Made by a program: the position numbers and the translations under genes. This document shows, piece by piece, positions 6,535 through 13,444 of a stretch of DNA of 32,079 bases (its first letter is position 1; every line of letters begins with the position of its first letter). The DNA is from Chloroflexota bacterium (GTDB lineage: Bacteria > Chloroflexota > Dehalococcoidia > DSTF01 > JACRBR01), in assembly GCA_028872875.1 (NCBI GenBank), contig JAGWOC010000035.1, positions 1 to 32,079 of the forward strand, in the 5' to 3' direction. The notes under the pieces are model-generated. The model had not been told where the DNA came from. It did not search any database and worked only from the letters and a program-made list of their open reading frames with translations.

Positions 6535-7860
6535 ATGCCCTTCGACCCGGCGTTCGCCACGATCTTCCCGCGCACGACCGCGGTCCGCGGCGGCCGCCTC
6601 AGCATCGGCGGCTGCGACGCGCAGGAGCTGACGCGCCGGTTCGGCTCGCCGCTCTACGTCTTCGACGAGACCGAGGTGCGCGAGACCTGCCGCGAATACA
6701 TCGCCGCCTTCACGTCGCGCTATCCCGGCACCGAGATCGCCTACGCCTCGAAGGCCTACCTCAGCCGCTGGATGGCGGCCATCGCGCGCGAGGAGGGCAT
6801 CGGCCTCGACATCGTCTCCGGCGGCGAGCTGGCGGTGGCGATGTCCGCCGGCTTCCCCGCGGCGCGCTGCCACTTCCACGGCAACAACAAGGGCGAAGAC
6901 GAGCTGCGCGAGGCGCTCGATGCCGGCGTTGGCCACGTGATCGTCGATAACTTCTACGAGCTCGAGATGGTGGCGCGCCTGTCGCGGGCGATGGGCCGCG
7001 CGCAGCCGATCATCCTGCGCCTGTCGCCCGGCGTCGATGCGCACACGCACGCCAAGACGACGACCGGCACGCTCGACACGAAGTTCGGCCTGCCGGTCAG
7101 CACCGGCGCCGCCGGACAGGCCGTCGTCGAGGCGATGCGGCTCGACGGCGTCGCGCTCGTCGGCCTGCACTGCCACCTTGGCTCGCCGCTCTTCTCGCTG
7201 GCGCCGTACGACGAAGCCAACGCCGTGATGCTCGCGTTCGCCGCGGAGATGCGCGCGAAACATGGCTTCGAGCTGCGCGTCTACAGCCCCGGCGGCGGCT
7301 TTGCCGCCCAGTACGTGCGCGAGAAGCCCGCGCCGCCGGTCGAGGCGTACGCCGACGCCATCGTCTCCTCGTTCCTGCGCCACTGCGACGCGCACCGTCT
7401 GCCGCGCCCGCGCCTCTTCGTCGAGCCCGGCCGCTCGCTCGTCGCGCGCGCCGGCGTCGCGCTCTACACCGTCGGCGCACGCAAGGAGGTCGAGGGCCTC
7501 CGCACCTGGGTGTCGGTGGACGGTGGCATGGCGGACAACATCCGCCCCGCCATCTACGACGCGAAGTATGAAGCCGTCGTCGTCAACCGCGCCGGCGACG
7601 AGCCGTCCGAGACCGTCACCATCGCCGGCAAGTACTGCGAGTCCGGCGACCTGCTCGTACGTGACGCACGGCTGCCGCGCACCGAGCCCGGCGACGTCAT
7701 CGCCCTCCCGGCGTCCGGCGCCTACAATCTGACGATGGCGAGCAACTACAACATGGCGCTGAGGCCCGCCGTGGTGGTGGTCCGCGACGGGACGGCGCGC
7801 CTCATCCGCCGGCGCGAGACCTACGCCGACCTGCTCGCGACGGACGTCTATGGAGAGTAA
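6535..7860 (+). CDS. lysA: Diaminopimelate decarboxylase (fold-type III PLP enzyme)
   Basis: A 441-residue PLP enzyme that makes lysine from meso-diaminopimelate. The PLP lysine is Lys73 in YASKAYL. Further barrel motifs are HCHLGS, the glycine loop SPGGGFA, and EPGRSLVARAG. The C-terminal beta domain gives the second-subunit residues KYCESGD and SGAYNLTMASNYN. Length and motif order are those of LysA; the related carboxynorspermidine decarboxylase is shorter. The gap before it is a heptad repeat patch plus a TATACT box, with no ribosome site, so it is probably translated from a leaderless message. No other lysine genes are adjacent. Confidence 0.92.
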   Translation: MPFDPAFATIFPRTTAVRGGRLSIGGCDAQELTRRFGSPLYVFDETEVRETCREYIAAFTSRYPGTEIAYASKAYLSRWMAAIAREEGIGLDIVSGGELAVAMSAGFPAARCHFHGNNKGEDELREALDAGVGHVIVDNFYELEMVARLSRAMGRAQPIILRLSPGVDAHTHAKTTTGTLDTKFGLPVSTGAAGQAVVEAMRLDGVALVGLHCHLGSPLFSLAPYDEANAVMLAFAAEMRAKHGFELRVYSPGGGFAAQYVREKPAPPVEAYADAIVSSFLRHCDAHRLPRPRLFVEPGRSLVARAGVALYTVGARKEVEGLRTWVSVDGGMADNIRPAIYDAKYEAVVVNRAGDEPSETVTIAGKYCESGDLLVRDARLPRTEPGDVIALPASGAYNLTMASNYNMALRPAVVVVRDGTARLIRRRETYADLLATDVYGE

Positions 7861-7894
7861 CGCCAGTCGTCGTCCTGCGGTCCGTTACCGGCGC

Positions 7895-7929
7895 GTTGCT
7901 GTTGGCCGTTTGCTGGTTGCTGTCGTTCG
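7895..7929. repeat. Degenerate heptad repeat patch 2
   Basis: Five 7-base units, GTTGCTG, TTGGCCG, TTTGCTG, GTTGCTG and TCGTTCG, lie in the 99-base gap between lysA and the dehydrogenase gene. Confidence 0.7.
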
Positions 7930-7959
7930 CGATCGGGCCCCAAGCGCGAGTCAACGCTG

Positions 7960-8922
7960 ATGCCCGGACACCCGCCAACGCTGCACATCCTGATCACCTT
8001 CGCGCTCGAGCCCGCGCTCGTCGAGCGCATCCGCGCCGTCGACCCCGAACGCATTGAGGTCGATGTGCTGGGGCGCGACCAGCGCCAGCTCCTGCGCGGC
8101 TTCCGCTACCCGAGCGAGCGCGAGCGCGCCGCCGTCGCCGCGGGCCTGCAGGGCGCCTTCTCGCGCGCCGATGTCGTCTTCGGCTTCTGGGGCGCTGAGC
8201 TGCACGAGGCGTTCACGGGCCTCGGCTCGATCGCCGAGGTCGCGCCGCGCCTGAAGTGGGTCCAGCTCACCAGCGCCGGCGCGGACCGCCTGCTCAATAG
8301 CGGCATGATCGAGGGCGGCATCGTCGTCACCACCGTCAGCGGCCTGCACGCGACGCCGATCGGCGAGTACGTGCTCTGCGTGATGCTGATGTTCGCCAAG
8401 GGCGCGCCGGGCTTCCTGCGCGCGCAGGCTCGCCATGAGTGGCTGCGCTACATGCCGCGCGAGCTGCGCGGCGCCACGGTGGGCGTCGTCGGCATGGGCC
8501 ACATCGGCGAGGAGGTCGCGCGCCTGTCGAAGGCGTTCGGCTGCCGGGTGGTGGCGACGCGGCGCTCCGTGACGCAGCCCGCGACGGACGGCCTCGCCGA
8601 CGAGCTGTTGCCGCCCTCCGCCCTCCACCGCCTCCTCGCCCAGAGCGATTACGTCGTGCTCGCCGTGCCGCTCACCGGGGAGACCCGCGGCCTGATCGGC
8701 GAGGCGGAGCTGCGCGCGATGAAGCCTTCAGCGGTGCTGGTCAACATCGCGCGCGGCCCCGTCGTCGATGAGCCGGCGCTGATCGCGGCCCTGCGGGAGG
8801 GGCGCATCGCCGGCGCCGCGCTCGATGTCTTCGAGCGGGAGCCGCTGTCCGCGGACAGCGCGCTCTGGGACATGGACAATGTGGTCGTCTCGCCGCACAT
8901 CTCCGGCGGCACCGAGATCTAA
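7960..8922 (+). CDS. D-2-hydroxyacid dehydrogenase, cut short by an in-frame TAA
   Basis: A 320-residue NAD(P)-dependent dehydrogenase of the D-isomer-specific family (hydroxypyruvate or glyoxylate reductase type). It has the Rossmann motif GVVGMGHIGEEVA, the substrate-binding NIARGPVVDE region, the catalytic Glu in REGRIAGAALDVFE, and the catalytic His in SPHISGG. The reading frame ends at TAA (8920-8922) right after GGTEI, where relatives have Tyr. The next 32 codons continue in frame with family-like sequence to a second TAA at 9018. All catalytic residues are kept, but the last helix is lost. There is no clear ribosome site; the gene follows a heptad patch. It may be a recent pseudogene or a sequence error. 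Confidence 0.85.
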   Translation: MPGHPPTLHILITFALEPALVERIRAVDPERIEVDVLGRDQRQLLRGFRYPSERERAAVAAGLQGAFSRADVVFGFWGAELHEAFTGLGSIAEVAPRLKWVQLTSAGADRLLNSGMIEGGIVVTTVSGLHATPIGEYVLCVMLMFAKGAPGFLRAQARHEWLRYMPRELRGATVGVVGMGHIGEEVARLSKAFGCRVVATRRSVTQPATDGLADELLPPSALHRLLAQSDYVVLAVPLTGETRGLIGEAELRAMKPSAVLVNIARGPVVDEPALIAALREGRIAGAALDVFEREPLSADSALWDMDNVVVSPHISGGTEI

Positions 8923-9018
8923 AACGAGCGCGCGGTGGGCATCTTCGCCGACAACCTCCGCCGCTACCTGCGGGGCGAGCCCCTTCGCAATGTCGTCGAC
9001 CCGGCCCGTGGATACTAA
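8923..9018 (+). pseudogene. Separated C-terminal tail of the dehydrogenase
   Basis: This stretch reads in the same frame as the dehydrogenase: NERAVGIFADNLRRYLRGEP, then a tail ending DPARGY and TAA (9016-9018). It is the normal C-terminal helix of the family, including the NERA and NLRRYL pattern. It has no start codon or ribosome site of its own, so it is only made if the TAA at 8920 is absent or read through. Confidence 0.75.
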
Positions 9019-9025
9019 TCCGCGG

Positions 9026-9745
9026 ATGCACGTCGACCAGGACCGAAGAGGACCATCGACCGGCGGCCGGCGGCCGTTCGACCTCTCGATCGAGTGCGCG
9101 TCTGACGACGCCGGCGTCGCCCTTTCGGTCGGTGGGGCCGTATCCGAGAGCACGACGTGGTCCGCGCACCAGACGCAGTCCGTCACGCTCCTGCCGAACA
9201 TCGATGCGCTGCTGACATCGGCCGGCCGGACCAAGCGTGACATCGGCGCGGTGTTCGTCGACATCGGCCCCGGCGGCTACGCAGGGCTGCGCGTCGGCGT
9301 CAGCGTCGCGAAGGCGCTCGCCCACGCCCTCGCCGTGCCGCTCGCCGGCATCGGCCGGCTCGAGCTCGATGCGTGGCTCGTCGCCGGCGAAGCCGCCGGC
9401 CGCCGCATCGTCGCCGTGCACCGGGCCGGGCGGGGCGACTTCGCGTGGGCGGCCTACCACGTCGATGGCGCCGCCCCGCGCGAGGAGTCGCCGCCGCGCA
9501 TCGACACGCAGGACGCGCTCGCCGCGGCGCTCCGCCCGCACGACATCCTTACCGGCGACGTCGACGAGACGCTCGCCGCCGCCGCCCGCGCCGCCGGCAC
9601 GCCGGTCGCCGCTCCCGCCGCGCATCGCGTCGTCGCCCTCGCGGCGCTCGGCCGCCGGCGCCTCGACGCCGGCTCCGCCGATGATCCTGCGGCCCTCGTG
9701 CCCTTATACTTGCGCGGGCCTGCCATCGGCCCCCCGCGCGCGTAG
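9026..9745 (+). CDS. tsaB: TsaB-like tRNA threonylcarbamoyladenosine biosynthesis protein
   Basis: A 239-residue member of the TsaB/YeaZ branch of the ASKHA fold. The signature GPGGYAGLRVGVSVAKALAH matches the GPGSFTGLRIG region of TsaB, followed by the family's Leu/Ala-rich helix. TsaB partners TsaD and TsaE to add threonylcarbamoyl to A37 of tRNAs that read ANN codons. The start of the domain (DLSIECASDD) is divergent from the usual AIDTS, and about 18 polar residues precede it. The ATG at 9026 is taken; GTG at 9008 is an in-frame alternative. ACTAAT at 9014-9019 lies six bases upstream, so the message may be leaderless. Confidence 0.8.
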   Translation: MHVDQDRRGPSTGGRRPFDLSIECASDDAGVALSVGGAVSESTTWSAHQTQSVTLLPNIDALLTSAGRTKRDIGAVFVDIGPGGYAGLRVGVSVAKALAHALAVPLAGIGRLELDAWLVAGEAAGRRIVAVHRAGRGDFAWAAYHVDGAAPREESPPRIDTQDALAAALRPHDILTGDVDETLAAAARAAGTPVAAPAAHRVVALAALGRRRLDAGSADDPAALVPLYLRGPAIGPPRA

Positions 9746-9771
9746 CTGCTTGCGCTTCGTGCGGATGCTGA

Positions 9772-9792
9772 GTTCTTGGTTCTAGGTTCTTC
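9772..9792. repeat. Degenerate heptad repeat patch 3
   Basis: Three 7-base units, GTTCTTG, GTTCTAG and GTTCTTC, lie between tsaB and ndk, ending five bases before the ndk ribosome site. Confidence 0.7.
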
Positions 9793-9808
9793 GTAGAAGG
9801 AGCACCCC

Positions 9809-10258
9809 TTGGAGCGCACGCTCGTCCTCATCAAGCCCGACGCCATGCAGCGCGGCCTCGCCGGCGAGATCATTTCGCGCCTCGAGCGCCGCGGCCTGAA
9901 GATCGTCGGCATCCGCATGCTCAGGATGACGAAGCCGCTCGCGAAGAAGCACTACGCCGAGCACGAGGGCAAGCCGTTCTTTCCCGGCCTCGTCGACTAC
10001 ATCAGCTCTTCGCCGATCATTGCCGCTGTGTTCGAGGGGCCGGACGCCATCGCCGCCACGCGCCAGACCATGGGTGCGACGTCGCCCACCGAGGCAGCGC
10101 CCGGCAGCATCCGCGCGGACTTCGGCCTGCAGAAGGGGCGCAACCTCACCCACGCATCCGACTCGCCTGCCAGCGCGAAGCGCGAGATCGCGCTCTTCTT
10201 CGGCGATGCGCCGCCCATCGCCTGGCCGCGCGATACCGACCGCTGGAGCTTCGAGTAG
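9809..10258 (+). CDS. ndk: Nucleoside diphosphate kinase
   Basis: A 149-residue enzyme that balances nucleoside triphosphate pools by passing phosphate from ATP to other diphosphates through a phosphohistidine. The N-terminal ERTLVLIKPDAMQRGL and the active-site loop RNLTHASDSPASAKREI are diagnostic; His115 is the phosphorylated residue. Length matches the usual 135-150 residues. It starts with TTG at 9809, supported by AAGGAG at 9797-9802 six bases away. A TATACT box at 9705-9710, inside the end of tsaB, may start its transcript. The stop codon TAG is also the start of a TAGGGGC hairpin repeat. Confidence 0.96.
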   Translation: MERTLVLIKPDAMQRGLAGEIISRLERRGLKIVGIRMLRMTKPLAKKHYAEHEGKPFFPGLVDYISSSPIIAAVFEGPDAIAATRQTMGATSPTEAAPGSIRADFGLQKGRNLTHASDSPASAKREIALFFGDAPPIAWPRDTDRWSFE

Positions 10259-10281
10259 GGGCGCTGGGGCGGCTTCGCCCG
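10255..10281. repeat. TAGGGGC hairpin repeat, copy 1 (variant), at ndk stop
   Basis: TAGGGGCGCTG begins with the ndk stop codon (10256-10258). It is followed by a GGGCGGCTTCGCCC hairpin. The first 11 bases match the copy at 16777 exactly; the second half differs. It may serve as the ndk terminator. Confidence 0.45.
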
Positions 10282-10360
10282 AGCCGCGTTCCCGCGTCGT
10301 GGCGAGGCGCTTCAGCTCCGTGGTGCGGCGTGCGCCGGACGCCCGTGCGGCGCGACCGCA

Positions 10361-10386
10361 TCGTAGGGGCCCTGCGTGCCGCGCCC
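10361..10386. repeat. TAGGGGC hairpin repeat, copy 2
   Basis: TAGGGGCCCTGCGTGCC followed by GCGCCC, in the convergent gap between ndk and the GNAT gene. It shares the frame TAGGGGC and TGCCGCGCCC with the copies at 16774 and 23040. Confidence 0.55.
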
Positions 10387-10408
10387 ACCGTCGTGCTCGC
10401 TGCCGGGC

Positions 10409-10900
10409 TCACAACGCCAGCTTGAAGCCTTCGTACCCCGCGACGAACCCCAGCCGCTCGTAGAACCGGTGCGCGTCCGTCCGCCGTTTGTTGCTCGTGA
10501 GCTGCACGCGCGAACAGCCGCGCCGCCGCGCCTCCGCGATCGCCCAGCGCATCATCGCCGTCCCGAGGCCGTGTCCGCGGAGCGGCACGTCAACCACGAC
10601 CGCCTCCACCTGCGCCACGCTCGCCCCGACGTGCATGAGCCCCGCGATGATCGTCAATTGAAACGTGCCGGCGATGCGCCCGTCCAGCTCCGCCACCATC
10701 ACGTCGTTGTGCGGGTCGGCCTCGATGGCCGCGAACGCGTCGGCGTAGGCCCGCGGCAGCGGCGGCCCGAGGACCTCGCGCTCCTCACCGTCGAGTGACT
10801 CCTGCTGCAGCAGCTCAACGATGCGTGGCAGGTCCGCCGCCACCGCGCGCCGGATCACCAGCCGCGGCACGATCTCCTCTGACACGATCCACGACGTCAT
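10409..10900 (-). CDS. GNAT-family N-acetyltransferase
   Basis: A 163-residue acetyl-CoA-dependent acetyltransferase. The fold's acetyl-CoA-binding motif is RGHGLG (residues 108-113) after the strand QVEAVVVDVP. The C-terminal HRFYERLGF is the usual GNAT end helix and strand. The substrate is unknown. The ATG at 10900 overlaps the stop of the upstream acyl-CoA-synthetase-like gene (ATGA), so the two proteins are almost certainly made together. In PatZ/Pat lysine acetyltransferases an ADP-forming acyl-CoA-synthetase-like domain is fused to a GNAT domain; this pair could be a split form, but that is inference. Confidence 0.88.
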   Translation of the reverse strand: MTSWIVSEEIVPRLVIRRAVAADLPRIVELLQQESLDGEEREVLGPPLPRAYADAFAAIEADPHNDVMVAELDGRIAGTFQLTIIAGLMHVGASVAQVEAVVVDVPLRGHGLGTAMMRWAIAEARRRGCSRVQLTSNKRRTDAHRFYERLGFVAGYEGFKLAL

Positions 10901-12381
10901 TGCGCCGCACCCTCCGCGATCCACGCTGTGAACCATGAGCGATGAACCATGAACCGCGCCAGGGCCGACGCTGCCCGGTCGACGCTCGGGTACACCGCCA
11001 GCCGCGCGTCCGTCAGCCGCCGCCGCCCGCCCTCGACGGCGCGCCACTTCGTCTCGTCCGGCGAGTCCGCTGGTCCCAGCACGAACGCCAGCGGCTTCCG
11101 CGCCTGCCGTCCGATCGCCGCGAAGCGGTCGACGAGGTGCGCCATCCGCTCGATCGCGTCCGGGCGCCCGAGCACCCAGTCCTCACCGACGTTCGCGATC
11201 AGCGCGTCGAACGCCGGGCTATCCAGCATCATCTCCAGTACGCGCGCGCCCGACACCGCGCTCCCCGCGAGGATCGACTGGTCCACCGGGTTGTCCACCC
11301 AGTCCGCCAGGTCGGGCGCCTTCTCGCGCAGCGTCGCCCGGATTGCATCGGGCAGCTTCGGCACGCGCAGCCCCGCCTCCTCGCACACGTCCGCCGACTG
11401 CACCGCCCGCCCGCCGCCGCCGCCGACCACCCCGACCGACGCCCGCCCGTCGCCACCCGTCTGTTGTCTGTCGTCTGTTGTCCGTCGTGCGTCGCGAAGG
11501 AACGCAAACGCCACCAGCATATCGATCAGCTCGTCGAAGGTGTCCACCTCCACCGCTCCAGCCTGCCGTAGCACCGCGCTCCACACCTGGCGCCGGCCCG
11601 CCAGCGCCGCCGTGTGCGACGCCGCCGTGCGTGAGCCGGCGCCCGTGCGCCCGCCCTTCAGCACGACGACCGGCTTCGCCCGCGCGCAGCGACGCAGCGC
11701 GTCGAGCAGCCGCCGCCCGTCCGCCGTGCCTTCGATGTAGGCGCCGATGACGCGCGTCTCCGCGTCGTCCGCCAGGTAGTCGAGGAAGTCCGCCTCGCTC
11801 AGGTCCAGCGCGTTCCCGTAGCTGACCACCTTGCTGAACCGCAGCCCGCGCGCCGCGCCGTGCAGCATCAGCTCCACCGAGTTGTTGCCGCTCTGCGAGA
11901 TGAACGCGACGTCGCCTGGCTCGCGCGGCAGGTCCGGCCGGAACGCCATCCCGTGCGACGCGTCGTACACCCCCATGCAGTTCGGGCCGATGATCCGGAT
12001 GCCCGCCGTCGCCGCCCGCTCTTTCACCTCGCGCTCGAGCGCCACCCCCTCCGCCTTGCCGGTCTCGCCGAAGCGCCCCGTGAACAGGTGCAGCACCCGC
12101 ACGCCCTTCGCGCGGCTCTCATCGATCAGCGCCAGCACCCCGTCGGCCGGGATGCACGAGATCACGTACTCGACCTCACCCGGCACCGCCGAGAGCGACG
12201 GGTACGCCGGCAGTCCGGCGATCTCGGCCGCCCGCGGGTTGATCGGGTACACCGGCCCGCGGAAACCGAAGTCGACCAGCGACCGCACGTAGTCGTGCCC
12301 CGGGCTGTCGACCTTGGACGACGCCCCCACGACCGCCACGCTCCCCGGCCGAAACACCGCGTCCGTTAGCCCTTCGCCCAT
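10897..12381 (-). CDS. Acyl-CoA synthetase (ADP-forming) alpha-like protein, no ATP-grasp domain
   Basis: A 494-residue protein with the alpha-subunit layout of ADP-forming acyl-CoA synthetases. It has a CoA-binding Rossmann domain (GSVAVVGASSK at residues 13-23, YPINPRA), two succinyl-CoA-ligase-like domains (GIRIIGPNCMG, DVAFISQSGNN), and the phosphorylated His256 in ASHTAALAG. The ATP-grasp beta part is absent and was not found beside it. Full enzymes make ATP, acid and CoA from acyl-CoA, ADP and phosphate. Two heptad repeat patches lie inside the gene: one encodes an Arg/Asp/Gln-rich insert near residues 296-313, the other the C-terminal tail. The ATG at 12381 has TAGACT seven bases upstream. 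An in-frame extension to 12498 is Arg-rich and unlikely. Confidence 0.82.
   Translation of the reverse strand: MGEGLTDAVFRPGSVAVVGASSKVDSPGHDYVRSLVDFGFRGPVYPINPRAAEIAGLPAYPSLSAVPGEVEYVISCIPADGVLALIDESRAKGVRVLHLFTGRFGETGKAEGVALEREVKERAATAGIRIIGPNCMGVYDASHGMAFRPDLPREPGDVAFISQSGNNSVELMLHGAARGLRFSKVVSYGNALDLSEADFLDYLADDAETRVIGAYIEGTADGRRLLDALRRCARAKPVVVLKGGRTGAGSRTAASHTAALAGRRQVWSAVLRQAGAVEVDTFDELIDMLVAFAFLRDARRTTDDRQQTGGDGRASVGVVGGGGGRAVQSADVCEEAGLRVPKLPDAIRATLREKAPDLADWVDNPVDQSILAGSAVSGARVLEMMLDSPAFDALIANVGEDWVLGRPDAIERMAHLVDRFAAIGRQARKPLAFVLGPADSPDETKWRAVEGGRRRLTDARLAVYPSVDRAASALARFMVHRSWFTAWIAEGAAQ
10930..10957. repeat. Degenerate heptad repeat patch 4 (in coding sequence)
   Basis: Four 7-base units, GAACCAT, GAGCGAT, GAACCAT and GAACCGC, lie within the last codons of the acyl-CoA-synthetase-like gene. 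On the coding strand they phase as GTTCATG units and encode FMVHRSWFT. Confidence 0.75.
11459..11493. repeat. Degenerate heptad repeat patch 5 (in coding sequence)
   Basis: Five exact 7-base units, GTCTGTT, GTCTGTC, GTCTGTT, GTCCGTC and GTGCGTC, lie inside the acyl-CoA-synthetase-like gene. Being 35 bases, the array is read in changing frame and encodes the polar stretch DARRTTDDRQQT. Confidence 0.8.
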
Positions 12382-12388
12382 ACGCGCG

Positions 12389-12394
12389 AGTCTA
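12389..12394 (-). promoter_or_regulatory. TAGACT -10 box, leaderless promoter on minus strand
   Basis: On the minus strand TAGACT ends seven bases before the ATG at 12381. No ribosome site lies between them. Confidence 0.4.
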
Positions 12395-12722
12395 CGTGAG
12401 CGCGCGCGATGGGGGAATGCGGGGGCGTTGCAACGGCGGCGCACCGGGGAGCCCGGCGGGGACCGGCACGCTGCAAGGCGAGGCGTGTACGGCATCACGG
12501 CGCGCCGTACGTGGCCCCCTGCCTCCTACCCCCTCATCTCCCGCTTTTCCCTCCCCGATTCCCCTGATTCCCGCCGCCACCCGCCTTTCACCGGGTGCGT
12601 ACACCTATGGTTCGCCACGCCGCCGCCGATAAGGATATGGGGACGTAGGACGCCGCACCCGAGGGCTCGGCGTGCCCACGCATCCCCGGCAGGGACGCAG
12701 GCAAGCAGGACGGAGGCGCACA
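12395..12722. other. Intergenic region between divergent genes
   Basis: No gene was recognised. It holds a pyrimidine-rich tract at about 12520-12590 with ATTCCC repeated loosely. A possible promoter for arlH follows near 12607-12636 (TATGGT and TAAGGAT). The arlH ribosome site GGAGG is at 12712-12716. Confidence 0.4.
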
Positions 12723-13439
12723 GTGTCGACGCTCACGGCAGACAAGCGGCGCGTCATCTCGACGGGCAGCGTCGAGATCGACAAGAAGATGGGCGGCGGC
12801 ATCCCCGAGGGTTCGCTGATCCTCATCGAAGGTCAGTCCAACGCCGGCAAGAGCGTCGTCACGCAGCAGCTCACCCACGGGGCGCTCAACGGCGGCTTCC
12901 GCTGCGCCATGTACACGACGGAGAACACGCCCCGCAGCCTCTTCCGCCAGATGACCAGCCTGAGCCTGGACGTCACCGACTTCTTCCTGCTCGGCGCCCT
13001 CAACGTCTACCCCGTCCCCGCCGCCATGAGCGAGGATCAGGCGACGCTCGCGTTCGACAGGATGCTCCACCACCTCGGCCGGCTCCACGGCCGCTACGAC
13101 GTCATCTTCATCGACTCGCTCACCTCCTTTGTCTCCCAGGTGCCCCAGGCCGCCACGCTGCGCTTCCTGACGTCTGTCAAGGAGTACTGCGACCAGAACA
13201 TGACCATCTTCTTCACCCTTCACTCCCACGCGTTCGAGGAGGCCATGTTCATGCGCATGCGCTCGCTGTGCGACGCCCACCTCAGGCTGCGGGTCGAGGA
13301 GATGCGCGACCAGCTCATGAAGGTGCTCGAGGTCGCCAAGGTGCGCGGGGCGGAAAAGTCCACCGGCAACATCATCAGCTTCGATGTCGAGCCCGGCCTC
13401 GGCATGCGCATCATCCCTGTCTCGACGGCGAAGGCCTGA
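12723..13439 (+). CDS. arlH: ArlH/FlaH-like RecA-superfamily ATPase
   Basis: A 238-residue KaiC/RecA-fold protein of the archaellum accessory type. The Walker A motif is GQSNAGKS (residues 37-44). Walker B is DVIFIDSLTS near 126-135. Further family features are the MYTTENTPRSLFRQM stretch and the late CDAHLRLRVEEM segment. In archaea, ArlH binds ATP and docks on the ArlI motor ATPase; it controls assembly or switching of the archaellum. Here it sits in an otherwise bacterial chromosome, five bases before arlI. The GTG at 12723 is chosen because GGAGG lies six bases upstream; the earlier in-frame codons are Arg-rich. Archaellum genes are known in some Chloroflexota, so a real homologue is plausible. 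Confidence 0.88.
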   Translation: MSTLTADKRRVISTGSVEIDKKMGGGIPEGSLILIEGQSNAGKSVVTQQLTHGALNGGFRCAMYTTENTPRSLFRQMTSLSLDVTDFFLLGALNVYPVPAAMSEDQATLAFDRMLHHLGRLHGRYDVIFIDSLTSFVSQVPQAATLRFLTSVKEYCDQNMTIFFTLHSHAFEEAMFMRMRSLCDAHLRLRVEEMRDQLMKVLEVAKVRGAEKSTGNIISFDVEPGLGMRIIPVSTAKA

Positions 13440-13444
13440 CGCAC

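Noticed and set aside
8920-8922. TAA read as a sense codon by genetic recoding
   Set aside because: Other genes in the window end normally at TAA (9016-9018, 16489-16491, 21722-21724), so general recoding is excluded.
12535-12585. Possible sixth heptad patch in a pyrimidine-rich tract (ATTCCC repeated)
   Set aside because: The spacing between the repeated pieces is 8-9 bases, not a clean 7, so it does not fit the other five.
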